Shown piece by piece: positions 55,212 through 63,880 of a stretch of DNA of 64,000 bases. The stretch is from Pseudorhodoferax sp. Leaf265 (lineage in GTDB: Bacteria > Pseudomonadota > Gammaproteobacteria > Burkholderiales > Burkholderiaceae_C). Each line of letters begins with the position of its first letter. Within the stretch, counting starts at the first letter, position 1. The notes beneath the pieces are model-generated. The model saw only the letters and a list, made by a program, of their open reading frames with translations. It did not search any database and had not been told where the DNA came from. The DNA lies in the NCBI RefSeq assembly GCF_001422365.1, contig NZ_LMMT01000006.1:1-64000 (forward strand). The letters run 5' to 3'. Made by a program: the position numbers and the translations under genes.

Positions 55212-56198
55212 TCAATCGAGCCGTACGCCGCTTTTGCGAACAGCTTCGCCCCAAAGCGCGTGCTCGGTGCGGATGTAGCCGGCTGCCTCGGCCGGACTGG
55301 TGCTGAACCGCGGGATGACTCCGATTTGACGCATCCGAACATCGATCTCCGCCGTATGCATCGCCTTGCCCACGGCCTCGAACGTGCTCGTTACGAGTTG
55401 CCTGTCGGCACTGGCTGGGTAGACCAGCATCAGCCATGTGGATGCACTGAACCCAGGGAAGCCTTGTTCGTCGATGGTTGGCACGTCCGGCATCATGCTC
55501 AGCCGCTTGGACGTCCCAGTGCCCAGCGCCTTGAGTCGTGCGCCTTGCACGAACGGCTGAACCGCTGCGGCGGTTTCCAGGGCGACCGACACCTGTCCCG
55601 CAACCACGTCGGTTAAACCCGGGCCGCTGCCTTTGTAAGGAACGTGGAGGATGTCTACACCGGCGCGACGTTTGAACTCCTCCATCGCCAGGTGCGAGAC
55701 GGTGCCGTTGCCTGATGACGCATGCGTAAGCTTGCCGGGATTGGCCTTTGCGTAGCGGATCATGTCCTGCAAGTTGTTGAAGTTGTAGGACGGATGGCTG
55801 ACCAGAACGAATGGAAGGTCGCCCAAGAGCCCAACGGCTTCGAAGTCCTTGAGCGAATCGTAGGAAACCGACTTGTACAGGTGTGGATTGGTGGCCACGG
55901 CTGACATGTGCGTCAGCATCATCACGCTGCCATCCGCTGGAGACTTGGCCAAGATCCCCATCGCGAGGCTTCCTCCTTGACCGGGCTTGTTGTCGACGAT
56001 GTAGTTGGCGCCCGTGATCCCTGGCAACTTGTCAGCCAGTAGGCGTGCCACGATGTCGGTGGCTTGGCCCGGTGGGAAGCCGACGATGATCTTGACGACC
56101 CGAGCTCCTTTGCCGAACTGCGCCAGGGCGACGGTGGTGGGACCGGTGGCCGCGGCGGCCAGGATCACGGATCGCCTTTTGATGCCTGCATGTTGCAT
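55212..56198 (-). CDS. Bug-family periplasmic solute receptor
   Basis: 328 residues. It starts MQHAGIKRRSVILAAAATG, a twin-arginine-like signal ending near ALAQ. The core includes VKIIVGFPPGQATDIVAR, NKPGQGGSLAMGIL, LHVPYKGSGPGLTDVV and MPDVPTIDEQG. It is the last gene of the molybdenum-hydroxylase operon, 40 bases after the CoxG-like gene, and presumably binds the substrate or product of that pathway. Confidence 0.9.
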   Translation of the reverse strand: MQHAGIKRRSVILAAAATGPTTVALAQFGKGARVVKIIVGFPPGQATDIVARLLADKLPGITGANYIVDNKPGQGGSLAMGILAKSPADGSVMMLTHMSAVATNPHLYKSVSYDSLKDFEAVGLLGDLPFVLVSHPSYNFNNLQDMIRYAKANPGKLTHASSGNGTVSHLAMEEFKRRAGVDILHVPYKGSGPGLTDVVAGQVSVALETAAAVQPFVQGARLKALGTGTSKRLSMMPDVPTIDEQGFPGFSASTWLMLVYPASADRQLVTSTFEAVGKAMHTAEIDVRMRQIGVIPRFSTSPAEAAGYIRTEHALWGEAVRKSGVRLD

Positions 56199-56238
56199 GG
56201 CTGTCTCCTATGTGGTATTCGGCGTCGAATGCGCTCTG

Positions 56239-56922
56239 TCAGCGCACGAGAACGCCTCCGACGAGAGTGGCCGCCGATCCGATGGCAGCCGCAACGCCAA
56301 GCCACCAGCCGGGCACCATGGTCGGGGGGGGCGCTGCTGGCGAAGCTTCGGTAAAAACCGCGGCGGCCGAGGCGGGCGGAACGGTGACGGTGGCGCTACG
56401 GACAGCAGCTGTGACCGTGTCGGCATCTGGTCTGGCCTCAACCTCCGCCGCCTTTGCCGGCGGGGCGATGGGCGACGTCGATGGCTCGGCCAACTGCGCC
56501 TTGAACGCCTTGAAGAAGTCATCGGCCATCTTGCGGGCCACGCTGTCGATGAGCCGTGATCCAACTTGGGCGAGCTTGCCGCCGACCTGCGCCTGAGCGG
56601 TGTAGGAAAGCGCGGTCTGGCCGTCGGTCTCCGTCAGGCTCACAGACGAATTGCCTTTGCCGAAGCCGACCGCGCCGCCCTGTCCTTCGAAGACCATGGT
56701 GCAGGACGAGGGCGCTTGCACGTCGGCCATGCGCAGCACGCCGTTGAAGCGCGCGCGCAAGGGCCCGATAGCCGCGGCCACGACCACCTTGAACTCCTCC
56801 GGCGTGATGCGCAGCACCGATTCGCAGCCGGGCAGGCTGCGCTTGAGCATGTCCGGGTCGTTCAGCGCATCCCACACGCGTTGCCGCGGAGCGGCGATGG
56901 TTTGGGTTCCAGTGATTTCCAT
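56239..56922 (-). CDS. CoxG-like SRPBCC protein with C-terminal membrane anchor
   Basis: 227 residues: an SRPBCC/CoxG domain (ITGTQTIAAPRQRVWDALND, SLPGCESVLRITPEEFKV, VGGKLAQVGSRLIDSVARKM), a Pro/Ala-rich linker and a terminal hydrophobic helix (WWLGVAAAIGSAATLVGGVL). In CO dehydrogenase clusters CoxG tethers the enzyme to the membrane; a similar anchoring role for the hydroxylase encoded upstream is likely. Confidence 0.85.
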   Translation of the reverse strand: MEITGTQTIAAPRQRVWDALNDPDMLKRSLPGCESVLRITPEEFKVVVAAAIGPLRARFNGVLRMADVQAPSSCTMVFEGQGGAVGFGKGNSSVSLTETDGQTALSYTAQAQVGGKLAQVGSRLIDSVARKMADDFFKAFKAQLAEPSTSPIAPPAKAAEVEARPDADTVTAAVRSATVTVPPASAAAVFTEASPAAPPPTMVPGWWLGVAAAIGSAATLVGGVLVR

Positions 56923-56929
56923 GGCGGCC

Positions 56930-57676
56930 TCAATGCGCCTTCTTCTTCATCGCGGCGGAGGTGTTGACCATGGAGTGCAGGCTGCGTGCGTAGTCGTTGG
57001 CTCCTTGCTCGTCCATCCGCGGGGCCACACGCAGGTACTCCTTCAGGCCCAGGATGGCTGGGCGCGGGCGCGACAGCAGCACGCCGGTGAATCGCATGAC
57101 CTCTGCGTCGAGCTGCGCTTGCGGGACGACGTGGCTCACGAGCCCATAGGCCAGGGCCCGCTGGGCATCTATGAAATCTGTGGAGTACGCCATCCAGAGG
57201 ATGGCGTTGCGGTTCATGCGGTCGTACACCGCGGACATCACCATGGTCGGCATCACGTTGTGGCCGATCTCGGGGATGTTGAACGTCGCTTGGTCGCTGG
57301 CAAAGCTCACATCGCACAGCGATGCGATCGCGGTGCCGAACCCCATGCAGCGCCCCTCAATGACGCCGATGATCGGCACCTTGGCGCCGCGCATGGCTTG
57401 GTAGCTGCCGAAGATGCCGTCGTACTCGTCTCGCCGCGTGTAGGCCTCGGCAGCGGCTGGCGTCGGGCCTGCATCGCGAATACGGCCCGTGCAAAAGTCG
57501 GGGCCAGCGCTGCGCAGTACGACGGCGTCAGCTTTCTCGTGCGCGTTGAGCAGTAGCTGCGACAGCGCTGAAGCCATGCTGTCCGAAACACCGTTGTCTT
57601 CGGTGCGGTTCAATGTGACTGTCAACAGGCGGTCCTGCTGGTCGATAAGAAGGTGCTGGTGCATCAATGTCTCCAT
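56930..57676 (-). CDS. Enoyl-CoA hydratase/isomerase family protein
   Basis: 248 residues of the crotonase superfamily: oxyanion segments DFCTGRIRDAG and GVIEGRCMGFGTAIASLCDV, then IPEIGHNVMPTM. The start may be ATG 57676 or ATG 57664. It lies between the hydrolase and the coxG-like gene of the molybdenum-hydroxylase operon. It indicates that the pathway runs through CoA thioesters, although no CoA ligase or transferase is in this operon. Confidence 0.87.
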   Translation of the reverse strand: METLMHQHLLIDQQDRLLTVTLNRTEDNGVSDSMASALSQLLLNAHEKADAVVLRSAGPDFCTGRIRDAGPTPAAAEAYTRRDEYDGIFGSYQAMRGAKVPIIGVIEGRCMGFGTAIASLCDVSFASDQATFNIPEIGHNVMPTMVMSAVYDRMNRNAILWMAYSTDFIDAQRALAYGLVSHVVPQAQLDAEVMRFTGVLLSRPRPAILGLKEYLRVAPRMDEQGANDYARSLHSMVNTSAAMKKKAH

Positions 57677-57692
57677 GGTGCGGGGTGGAAAA

Positions 57693-58514
57693 TCAGCAGC
57701 TGAGCCTGGCGAAGTGGCTGAGCAAGAAGGCGTTGAACAGGTCCGGCTGTTCGATGTTTGGCAGATGACCGGCGTTGGGAACGCTCACCAGCACCGAGCC
57801 GGCCACGCGCGTCTGCAGGTCCCGCATCGCGGCCGGTAGCACGCCGTCGTTTGCGCCGACGATGAGTGTTGTGGGCAATCGGATGGCACCCACATCGTTC
57901 AGATAGTCCAGGCCCTGGATCGCGCGGGCACAGCCGACGAACCCTGCGACCGATGTCGAGGCCGCGACTGACCGCAGGCGCTCACAGGCGGCGGGTTGAT
58001 CGGCCAAGAAGTCCTGACCGAACCAGCGCGCAATGGTGGGCGCGGCCAGCGGCTCACAGGTTCCATGCGCCTGTGCGACCGCGATGCGCTCGTCCCATGG
58101 CGCGGCGACCGCCGGCGGCGCGTCGGCGCGGGCATCGCAGAGCACCAAGCTCAGCACACGGTCCGCATGGTGGATGCCCAAGCCGAAGCCACTCATGCCG
58201 CCGAGCGACAGACCCACGTAGTGCGCACGTGCGATGCTCAGTGCGTCGAGCACGGCCACGGTATCGGAGGCGAGCCCGTCCATCGATACGGGCCCGGACG
58301 GTGCCGGCGAATGGCCGTGGCCGGTGGTGTCGATGCGCAGCACCCGCCAGCCACGTTCGGCCAGGAGTGCGGCCTGCGCCTCCCACATGGCTCCCGACGA
58401 GAGGATGGAATGCGTCAGCACGACCGCCGTGCCCTGGGGATTGCCTTGCAACGCAACCGACACCTCGCCTTGGTGGCCACGCACCGTGCGGCGTTCGATT
58501 TGATGGGTGTTCAT
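57693..58514 (-). CDS. Alpha/beta hydrolase, enol-lactonase-like
   Basis: 273 residues. Nucleophile elbow GLSLGGMSG, Asp in VGANDGVLP and His in NAGHLPNIEQP form the triad; the overall pattern resembles 3-oxoadipate enol-lactonases (PcaD). It may open a lactone or cleave a C-C or ester bond. ATG 58514 overlaps the stop of the large hydroxylase subunit by ATGA and has a GGAGC ribosome site, so co-translation is likely. Confidence 0.87.
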   Translation of the reverse strand: MNTHQIERRTVRGHQGEVSVALQGNPQGTAVVLTHSILSSGAMWEAQAALLAERGWRVLRIDTTGHGHSPAPSGPVSMDGLASDTVAVLDALSIARAHYVGLSLGGMSGFGLGIHHADRVLSLVLCDARADAPPAVAAPWDERIAVAQAHGTCEPLAAPTIARWFGQDFLADQPAACERLRSVAASTSVAGFVGCARAIQGLDYLNDVGAIRLPTTLIVGANDGVLPAAMRDLQTRVAGSVLVSVPNAGHLPNIEQPDLFNAFLLSHFARLSC

Positions 58515-60922
58515 ACTTGCTCCTTGGCGGCACGAAGCACACGCCAGACGGCTTGCGGCGTCATCGGTAGTTCGTCGATGGAGACGCCGGCGGGCGCCAG
58601 CGCATCGTTGATAGCCCCCGCGATGGCTGCTGGGCTGCCGAGGTAGCCGGCCTCGCCCGAACCTTTCTGTCCGAACACTGTCAGCGGCGAAGGCGTGCAG
58701 TGGTCCACGATGGTGATGGACGGAACCTCCTGTGCACTGGGCAGCAGGTAGTCCATGAAGGTGCCGGATAGCAGTTGCCCTTCGTCGGAGAACGCGAACT
58801 TCTCCAGCAGCGCCGCGCCCAATCCGTGGGCCACGCCGCCATAGGTCATGCCGTGCACGACGTCTGGACTGATCATCACGCCACAGTCGTGGCCAACTGC
58901 GTAGTTGTGCAGGGTGGTCTTGCCGGTCTCCGCGTCGATGCTGGCCAGCACCACGTGCGACTCGAACGAGTGGCAGGGGTACATCTGCACGCGCCCATCC
59001 TCGGTAGGCATCCGACCGCCGGATGGCACTTCCCAGCAAAACTTCTCCTGCAGGCCGGGCTCCATGCCGTCGGGCATGCAGTGGTACTTGCGGTGGGCGA
59101 TCTCGACCAGCGCGTCCCAGCGCAGCCGGCGCGCTGGTTCGAGGGTGACAAAGGCATCGCCATCCTCATAGGTGATGTCGTCCTCGGCGACGCCCATGTT
59201 GTGGGCGGCGATGGTGATCAGCTTTGCCTTCAGGATCTTGGCCGCACCGGCGGCGGCGCCGCCCAGCATGATGGCCATGCGGCTGCCGACCGGGCTGTTT
59301 GAAGGCAGCGCATTCAGGGAGTCGGCATGCAGCACGCGCACGCTGTCGGGCTCGCGCTGCAGCACTTCGCCAATCACAGTCGACACCAGCGTCTCATGCG
59401 CTTGGCCCGAGCTCGAAGTGCCCATCAACGCGGTCACCGCGCCGTTCAGATCGATGCGGATCAGGCACGCATCCATCCAGGTCGTCGTCTCATTCTTGGG
59501 ATTGAATAGAGGCTCGAAGGCAGAGTTGCCGCCCGATGGCTCCAGGCAGGTGGAGACACCGATCCCTGCGAGCAGTCCGCGCGCCCGCAGTGCGTCGCGC
59601 TGCTGCAACAGTTCGTGATACGACGCGGCCTCCAGCGCCTTGTCCATCACCACCTCGTAGTCGCCGGAGTCGTACGTCGTGCCGCTGCAGATGAGGTAGG
59701 GAAACTGGTCTTTCTGGATCAGGTTCTTGCGGCGCAGCTCGACCCGGTCCATGCCCAGGAAGCGTGCGACCTTGTCGATGCCGGACTCGATCGCGTAGTT
59801 GGTCGGTGCTTGGCCAAAGCCACGTACCGCTTCCTGCGGCGTTTTGTGGGTAAGGATCGAGTACGCGTCGTACTCCACGCTGGCAATGCGGTAAGGGCCG
59901 ACGATGGCACCCACCGGCTTACCAAGCTGCAAGGGCGAGCGGCCAGAGTAAGCGCCGATGTCGTCCACCGCACGCATGCGCATCGAGCGGATGTCGCCGC
60001 TGCTGTCGAAGGCCAGCGTGACATCGAAGATGCGGTCGGGGCCTTGCATGTCGCCGCCACGCATGTTCTCCAGTCGGTCTTCCAGAAAGCGCACCGGCCG
60101 GCCGAGCATCATCGAAAGGTAGCCGACCAAGATGGTGTGCTTCAGGCCTCGCTTGACGCCGTAGCTGCCTCCAACGTCGACGTCGTAGTGCACGCGCACG
60201 CCGTTGCCGGGCAAGCGCAAGCACTTGGCCAGCAGGTCAGGGTACTTGGGCATCTGGATGGAGGCCCACACGTCCAAGATTTGCGTGGCATCGTTCCAAC
60301 TGCAGGTGGCGACGAACGTTTCGATCGGCACCGTGGAGCTCCGCGCCCAGCGCACCCTGTAGCTGAGCTGGTGCTCTGCGGATGCAAAGTGCTCGTCCAC
60401 AGGGCCCCAGGTGAACTTGCGGTGCCAGATGATGTTGCTGCCGTGATCTGGATGGACCCGTGGGGCGTCGAGCTCCATGGCGGCCTCAGGGTCCACGGTA
60501 CATGGCGTCTGTTCGTACTCGACCATCACCATTTCCGCGGCGTCTTCCGCCTGGGCTCGCGAGTCGGCGACCACCGCAACGACCCATTCACCGGCATAGC
60601 GCACCATGCCGCGCGCAAGTGGGTAGCGTGCGACCTTTGGTGCGTCCACACCCGGAAGCATCGGATCCACCGCGCCGTTCAGTTCCTCGCCAGTCAGCGT
60701 GGTATGAACCCCCGGCATGGCCAAAGCAGCCGATGTGTCGATCGACAGGATGCGCGCGCTGGCATAAGGACTCGCAACGATGGCCACGTGAAGCAGCCCG
60801 GCCGGTACAACGTCGGCCGCGTAGCGACCTTGACCGGTCACGAAACGGCGGTGTTCCACAGCACGGCGGTGCTTGCCGATGTATTTGAACGCCTGATAGG
60901 CGGGGTGCTTGGGATCAGCCAC
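58511..60922 (-). CDS. Molybdenum hydroxylase large subunit (CoxL/xanthine dehydrogenase family)
   Basis: 803 residues binding the molybdopterin-cytosine-dinucleotide cofactor. Domain 1 (EHRRFVTGQGRYAADV) is followed by the Mo domains with GGSYGVKRGLKHTI, EAVRGFGQAPTNYAIE and the catalytic Glu757 in GQKGSGEAGYLGSPAA. The AYRCSFR loop of form I CO dehydrogenase is absent, so it is a hydroxylase of an organic substrate rather than true CO dehydrogenase. It forms the heterotrimer with the two subunits encoded just upstream. Confidence 0.92.
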   Translation of the reverse strand: MADPKHPAYQAFKYIGKHRRAVEHRRFVTGQGRYAADVVPAGLLHVAIVASPYASARILSIDTSAALAMPGVHTTLTGEELNGAVDPMLPGVDAPKVARYPLARGMVRYAGEWVVAVVADSRAQAEDAAEMVMVEYEQTPCTVDPEAAMELDAPRVHPDHGSNIIWHRKFTWGPVDEHFASAEHQLSYRVRWARSSTVPIETFVATCSWNDATQILDVWASIQMPKYPDLLAKCLRLPGNGVRVHYDVDVGGSYGVKRGLKHTILVGYLSMMLGRPVRFLEDRLENMRGGDMQGPDRIFDVTLAFDSSGDIRSMRMRAVDDIGAYSGRSPLQLGKPVGAIVGPYRIASVEYDAYSILTHKTPQEAVRGFGQAPTNYAIESGIDKVARFLGMDRVELRRKNLIQKDQFPYLICSGTTYDSGDYEVVMDKALEAASYHELLQQRDALRARGLLAGIGVSTCLEPSGGNSAFEPLFNPKNETTTWMDACLIRIDLNGAVTALMGTSSSGQAHETLVSTVIGEVLQREPDSVRVLHADSLNALPSNSPVGSRMAIMLGGAAAGAAKILKAKLITIAAHNMGVAEDDITYEDGDAFVTLEPARRLRWDALVEIAHRKYHCMPDGMEPGLQEKFCWEVPSGGRMPTEDGRVQMYPCHSFESHVVLASIDAETGKTTLHNYAVGHDCGVMISPDVVHGMTYGGVAHGLGAALLEKFAFSDEGQLLSGTFMDYLLPSAQEVPSITIVDHCTPSPLTVFGQKGSGEAGYLGSPAAIAGAINDALAPAGVSIDELPMTPQAVWRVLRAAKEQV

Positions 60923-61442
60923 GGCGCATCTCCACTATGGCGGCGTGGCGCGTGTCCTTCACCTGGTAGCCCGGCGTTGTGGCCAGCTTGACGGCGTCCA
61001 CGATCTGTTGGTAGCCAGTGCAACGGCACAGGTTGCCACCGATGGCGTCGCGTATCTGGGCTTCAGAGGGCTGCGGCACCCTGTCAACCAGCGCATGACA
61101 GGCGATGAGCATTCCCGGCGTGCAATAGCCGCATTGCAGGGCATGGGTCTCGCAGAACGCGTCCTGGATGTTCGACAGGCAGCCACGCTGCGGCGCCAGG
61201 CCTTCCACCGTCGTAACCGACATGCCATCGACTTGGACCGCAAACACGCAGCAGGCGCGTACCGGATCGCCATCCAGGAGCACCGAGCAGGCTCCGCAGA
61301 TGCCGTGTTCGCAACCGACGTGAGTGCCAGTCAGGCCGAGGTGGTCGCGCAGGAAGTCCACCAGCGTGGTACGCGGTTCGACGGCGCGCGGCTGAATCAC
61401 GCCGTTGACCTTGATTTCAACCGTGATGAGAGAGGAAGACAT
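60915..61442 (-). CDS. Molybdenum hydroxylase [2Fe-2S] small subunit (CoxS-like)
   Basis: 175 residues with both iron-sulphur sites: plant-type Cys44, Cys49, Cys52 and Cys64 (VGCEHGICGACSVLLDG), and the second cluster Cys104, Cys107, Cys139 and Cys141 (CGYCTPGM, CRCTGY). It relays electrons between Mo and FAD. ATG 61442 gives family length; the frame is open to 61481. It overlaps the large-subunit start by 8 bases. Confidence 0.93.
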   Translation of the reverse strand: MSSSLITVEIKVNGVIQPRAVEPRTTLVDFLRDHLGLTGTHVGCEHGICGACSVLLDGDPVRACCVFAVQVDGMSVTTVEGLAPQRGCLSNIQDAFCETHALQCGYCTPGMLIACHALVDRVPQPSEAQIRDAIGGNLCRCTGYQQIVDAVKLATTPGYQVKDTRHAAIVEMRRG

Positions 61443-61477
61443 GCTTGGCTTTCCTGTGTTGACGTTGGCGGATTGGC

Positions 61478-62353
61478 TCACTGGGCACGTGGCACAGTGG
61501 CCGCCTGCAGCAGGACGCGTGTCAGCATCACGACGCCCAGGTGGCTGCGGTACGAGGCATCGGCGTGCATGTCGGAGCCCGGGGTGGTTTGTCGGACGGC
61601 CGCATTCGCGATCTCCCGCGCGACCTTCTGGTCGATGCGGTGCCCGACCAGTTGTGCGGCCAAGTCGGGAAACGCTCGCGGCGTGCCGTCCACGCCTCCC
61701 AGGCCAAAGGCCGCACGGCGGCAGATGCCCTGCGCGTCCACCTGCAGCTGGCAGGCCGCGGACGCCATGGCGAAGTCACCGTGCCGCATGGCTGTCTCGT
61801 CGAATGCCGTGATGACGTCGCCCGCCCAGACGGGCCACTCGATCTCCACGAGGCATTCGGTCTCGCCGGTCGCGGTGAACATGGGACCGAGAAAAAAGTC
61901 CTGCGCCTCGACCCGGCGGATGCCCGCCGTTTGGCTTTGCAGGGTCAGCACGGCACCCAGCACCGTCGCGGCCAGCGGCAGTTCCGCCGATGGATCGGCG
62001 TGCACAAGGCTGCCGCCGACGGTGCCGCGGTTACGCGTCTGCACATGGCCCACCCAGCGCAGGGCGTCGTGCACCAGGGGAAGCGCCCGGTGGATGTCGG
62101 CATCGTCCTCCACGGTGCGCTGCCGCGTGGTGGCGCCCATGCGAACATGGCTGGTTTCGATGCGGACCTGTCGTAGTGCCGACAGGCGGTTGATGTCCAG
62201 CAGCACGGCCGGGCGCGCCAGGCGCATCGCCATCATGGGCACCAGGCTCATGCCGCCGGCGATGGCTTTGACGTCCATGCCGTGCTCGGCGAGGCACGAA
62301 AGCGCGTGTTCCAGCGACTCGGCGCGGACATATTCGAATGGAGCTGCTTTCAT
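61478..62353 (-). CDS. Molybdenum hydroxylase FAD subunit (CoxM-like)
   Basis: 291 residues. FAD-binding segments AIAGGMSLVPMMAMRLARP and TRNRGTVGGSLVHADPSAE are typical of the medium subunit. It passes electrons to the respiratory chain or other acceptor. First gene of the minus-strand operon, divergent from the LysR gene with 208 bases between the starts. The operon order is FAD, FeS, Mo subunit, hydrolase, hydratase, CoxG-like, Bug. Confidence 0.92.
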   Translation of the reverse strand: MKAAPFEYVRAESLEHALSCLAEHGMDVKAIAGGMSLVPMMAMRLARPAVLLDINRLSALRQVRIETSHVRMGATTRQRTVEDDADIHRALPLVHDALRWVGHVQTRNRGTVGGSLVHADPSAELPLAATVLGAVLTLQSQTAGIRRVEAQDFFLGPMFTATGETECLVEIEWPVWAGDVITAFDETAMRHGDFAMASAACQLQVDAQGICRRAAFGLGGVDGTPRAFPDLAAQLVGHRIDQKVAREIANAAVRQTTPGSDMHADASYRSHLGVVMLTRVLLQAATVPRAQ

Positions 62354-62390
62354 GGGATCAAGGTGACGGTGAGTTGCGCATCCGCTGCAA

Positions 62391-62494
62391 GAAAATTCAC
62401 GTGCATGGAGGGAATCTCTCTTGCACCCGCTGCCCTTTTGCAGCTCTAGTAAGCGAAAATTCTGGCTTTCAGGCGATGTGGTCGCAATCGACCA
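62391..62494. promoter_or_regulatory. Candidate LysR operator region
   Basis: The divergent region holds a perfect inverted repeat TGGTCG-CAAT-CGACCA (62479-62494), which contains the LysR T-N11-A pattern twice, and two direct copies of GAAAATTC (62391-62398, 62455-62462) 64 bases apart. Position between the LysR gene and the hydroxylase operon supports a regulatory role. Confidence 0.5.
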
Positions 62495-62561
62495 AAGCTG
62501 CGGGAGCGAGAGAAAAAATCACACCGTGCGGCGTAGTTAGGCGCTGCAACATTGAGGGACC

Positions 62562-63524
62562 ATGATGAGAAAGCTTCCGCCGCTGAATGCGCTCAAGGCA
62601 TTCGAAGCCGCCGCGCGCCATATCAGCTTCACGAAGGCGGGCGAAGAGTTGAACGTCACGCATGGGGCCATCAGCCGTCAGGTGTCGCTCCTGGAAGACT
62701 GGCTCAGCACCGCGCTGTTCCATCGGAGCGCGTCGACCCTCGCGCTCACGCAGGCGGGACGCAGCTACGCGGCCGAGGTCACCTCGCTGCTGGATCGGCT
62801 GTCCGTCGTGACATCGCAGGTCACGGAGCAGGCCGCGCCGAGCACGATCAACGTCAGTGCGCCGCCGACCTTCACGATGCGCTGGTTGATCCCACGTATT
62901 TCAGGTTTTCAGCGCAAGCGGCCCGGCGTCGAGGTGCGGCTGACAACGTCGATTGCGCCGGTGCATTTCCAGGAGAACCATTACGACGTGGCGATCCGGG
63001 GAGCGCTCGAGCCACTGAGCCACTGCGACTGCGTGGCGTTCATGACGGAGACCATCGTGCCGGTCTGTCACGCCGACATCGTCGCGGCGGGTCGGCTGCG
63101 CACCGTGGAGGATCTTTCCCGCCAGACATTGATCCGCTATGCCACCGAGCCGTATGGCTGGCCAGTCTGGCTCGACGCGGTGGGGCTATCCGGGCTATCA
63201 GGAGCCAGCACTCTGCATTTCGAGCAGATGTACTTTGCGCTACAGGCCGCTGCCGAAGGTCTTGGTGTGGTACTGGTGCCGCTGTTCCTGGTGGCCGATG
63301 ACATCGCCGCGGGGCGTCTTTGCGCACCCTTCGGCTTGCACGGGGCCATGGAAAGGCGCTACTACGCGAACACCTCCCCTGCTTCTGCGCACAACCTTCT
63401 CATTGCCGAATTCCGCGACTGGCTCATCGAAGAGGGGCGCAGCACCGAGCGGTCCATCATGGCATGGGCGCATGAATCCTTGACCCCATCGAAAGACAGC
63501 GATTTGCCAATCGGGCAAGGATAG
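62562..63524 (+). CDS. LysR-family regulator, GcvA-like
   Basis: 320 residues. The DNA-binding start LPPLNALKAFEAAARHISFT and VTHGAISRQVSLLEDWL is characteristic of the GcvA subgroup; the effector domain follows (INVSAPPTFTMRWLIPRI). ATG 62562 or 62565 may start it. Divergent from the molybdenum-hydroxylase operon, which it probably controls. Confidence 0.9.
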   Translation: MMRKLPPLNALKAFEAAARHISFTKAGEELNVTHGAISRQVSLLEDWLSTALFHRSASTLALTQAGRSYAAEVTSLLDRLSVVTSQVTEQAAPSTINVSAPPTFTMRWLIPRISGFQRKRPGVEVRLTTSIAPVHFQENHYDVAIRGALEPLSHCDCVAFMTETIVPVCHADIVAAGRLRTVEDLSRQTLIRYATEPYGWPVWLDAVGLSGLSGASTLHFEQMYFALQAAAEGLGVVLVPLFLVADDIAAGRLCAPFGLHGAMERRYYANTSPASAHNLLIAEFRDWLIEEGRSTERSIMAWAHESLTPSKDSDLPIGQG

Positions 63525-63559
63525 TCTCGAACACCAAGGCGTCAGCTGCGAGTGTGGGT

Positions 63560-63880
63560 CGCCGCAAGTGCTGCGATCCCTGGCCCGGAGAAGCGGCCTT
63601 CGTTACAGCTGCCGCATTGCCAGCCATCCGCGCCCCTCGATGAGTGTTGCCGTGGGATCGGGCCAAGACAAGCAGCGACCTCATTGATTTCCTCGACTTG
63701 GCGATCGAGTTCCTTGAGGTGATCGAGCACAAAGGGACCAGGAGGCGGACCGGACCGGCAACTCGATGGCACCGTCCTTGGTCAGCTGAGGAACACGCGC
63801 CGCGATGCAACCGAATCCCAGCGGCACGATGAGTCCGAACTCACCGAGAGACCCGCGGTATAACCCCGAACGGGGCATGG
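63560..63880 (-). pseudogene. Broken IS110-family transposase relic
   Basis: One minus-strand frame (63878 down to about 63780) gives GEFGLIVPLGFGCIAARVPQ, and another continues with LDHLKELDRQVEEIN directly joined to ACLGPIPRQHSSRG. These are separate conserved regions of IS110-type transposases, so a middle piece has been deleted and the frame shifted. It marks an insertion scar at the right end of the window. Confidence 0.65.

Noticed and set aside
58511-60922. Carbon monoxide dehydrogenase proper
   Set aside because: The AYRCSFR active-site loop of form I CoxL is absent, so only the wider molybdenum hydroxylase family is claimed.
59615-62366. Long plus-strand open frames opposite the molybdenum hydroxylase genes
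   Set aside because: Antisense shadows of clear coxM-, coxS- and coxL-like genes, with no recognisable domains.
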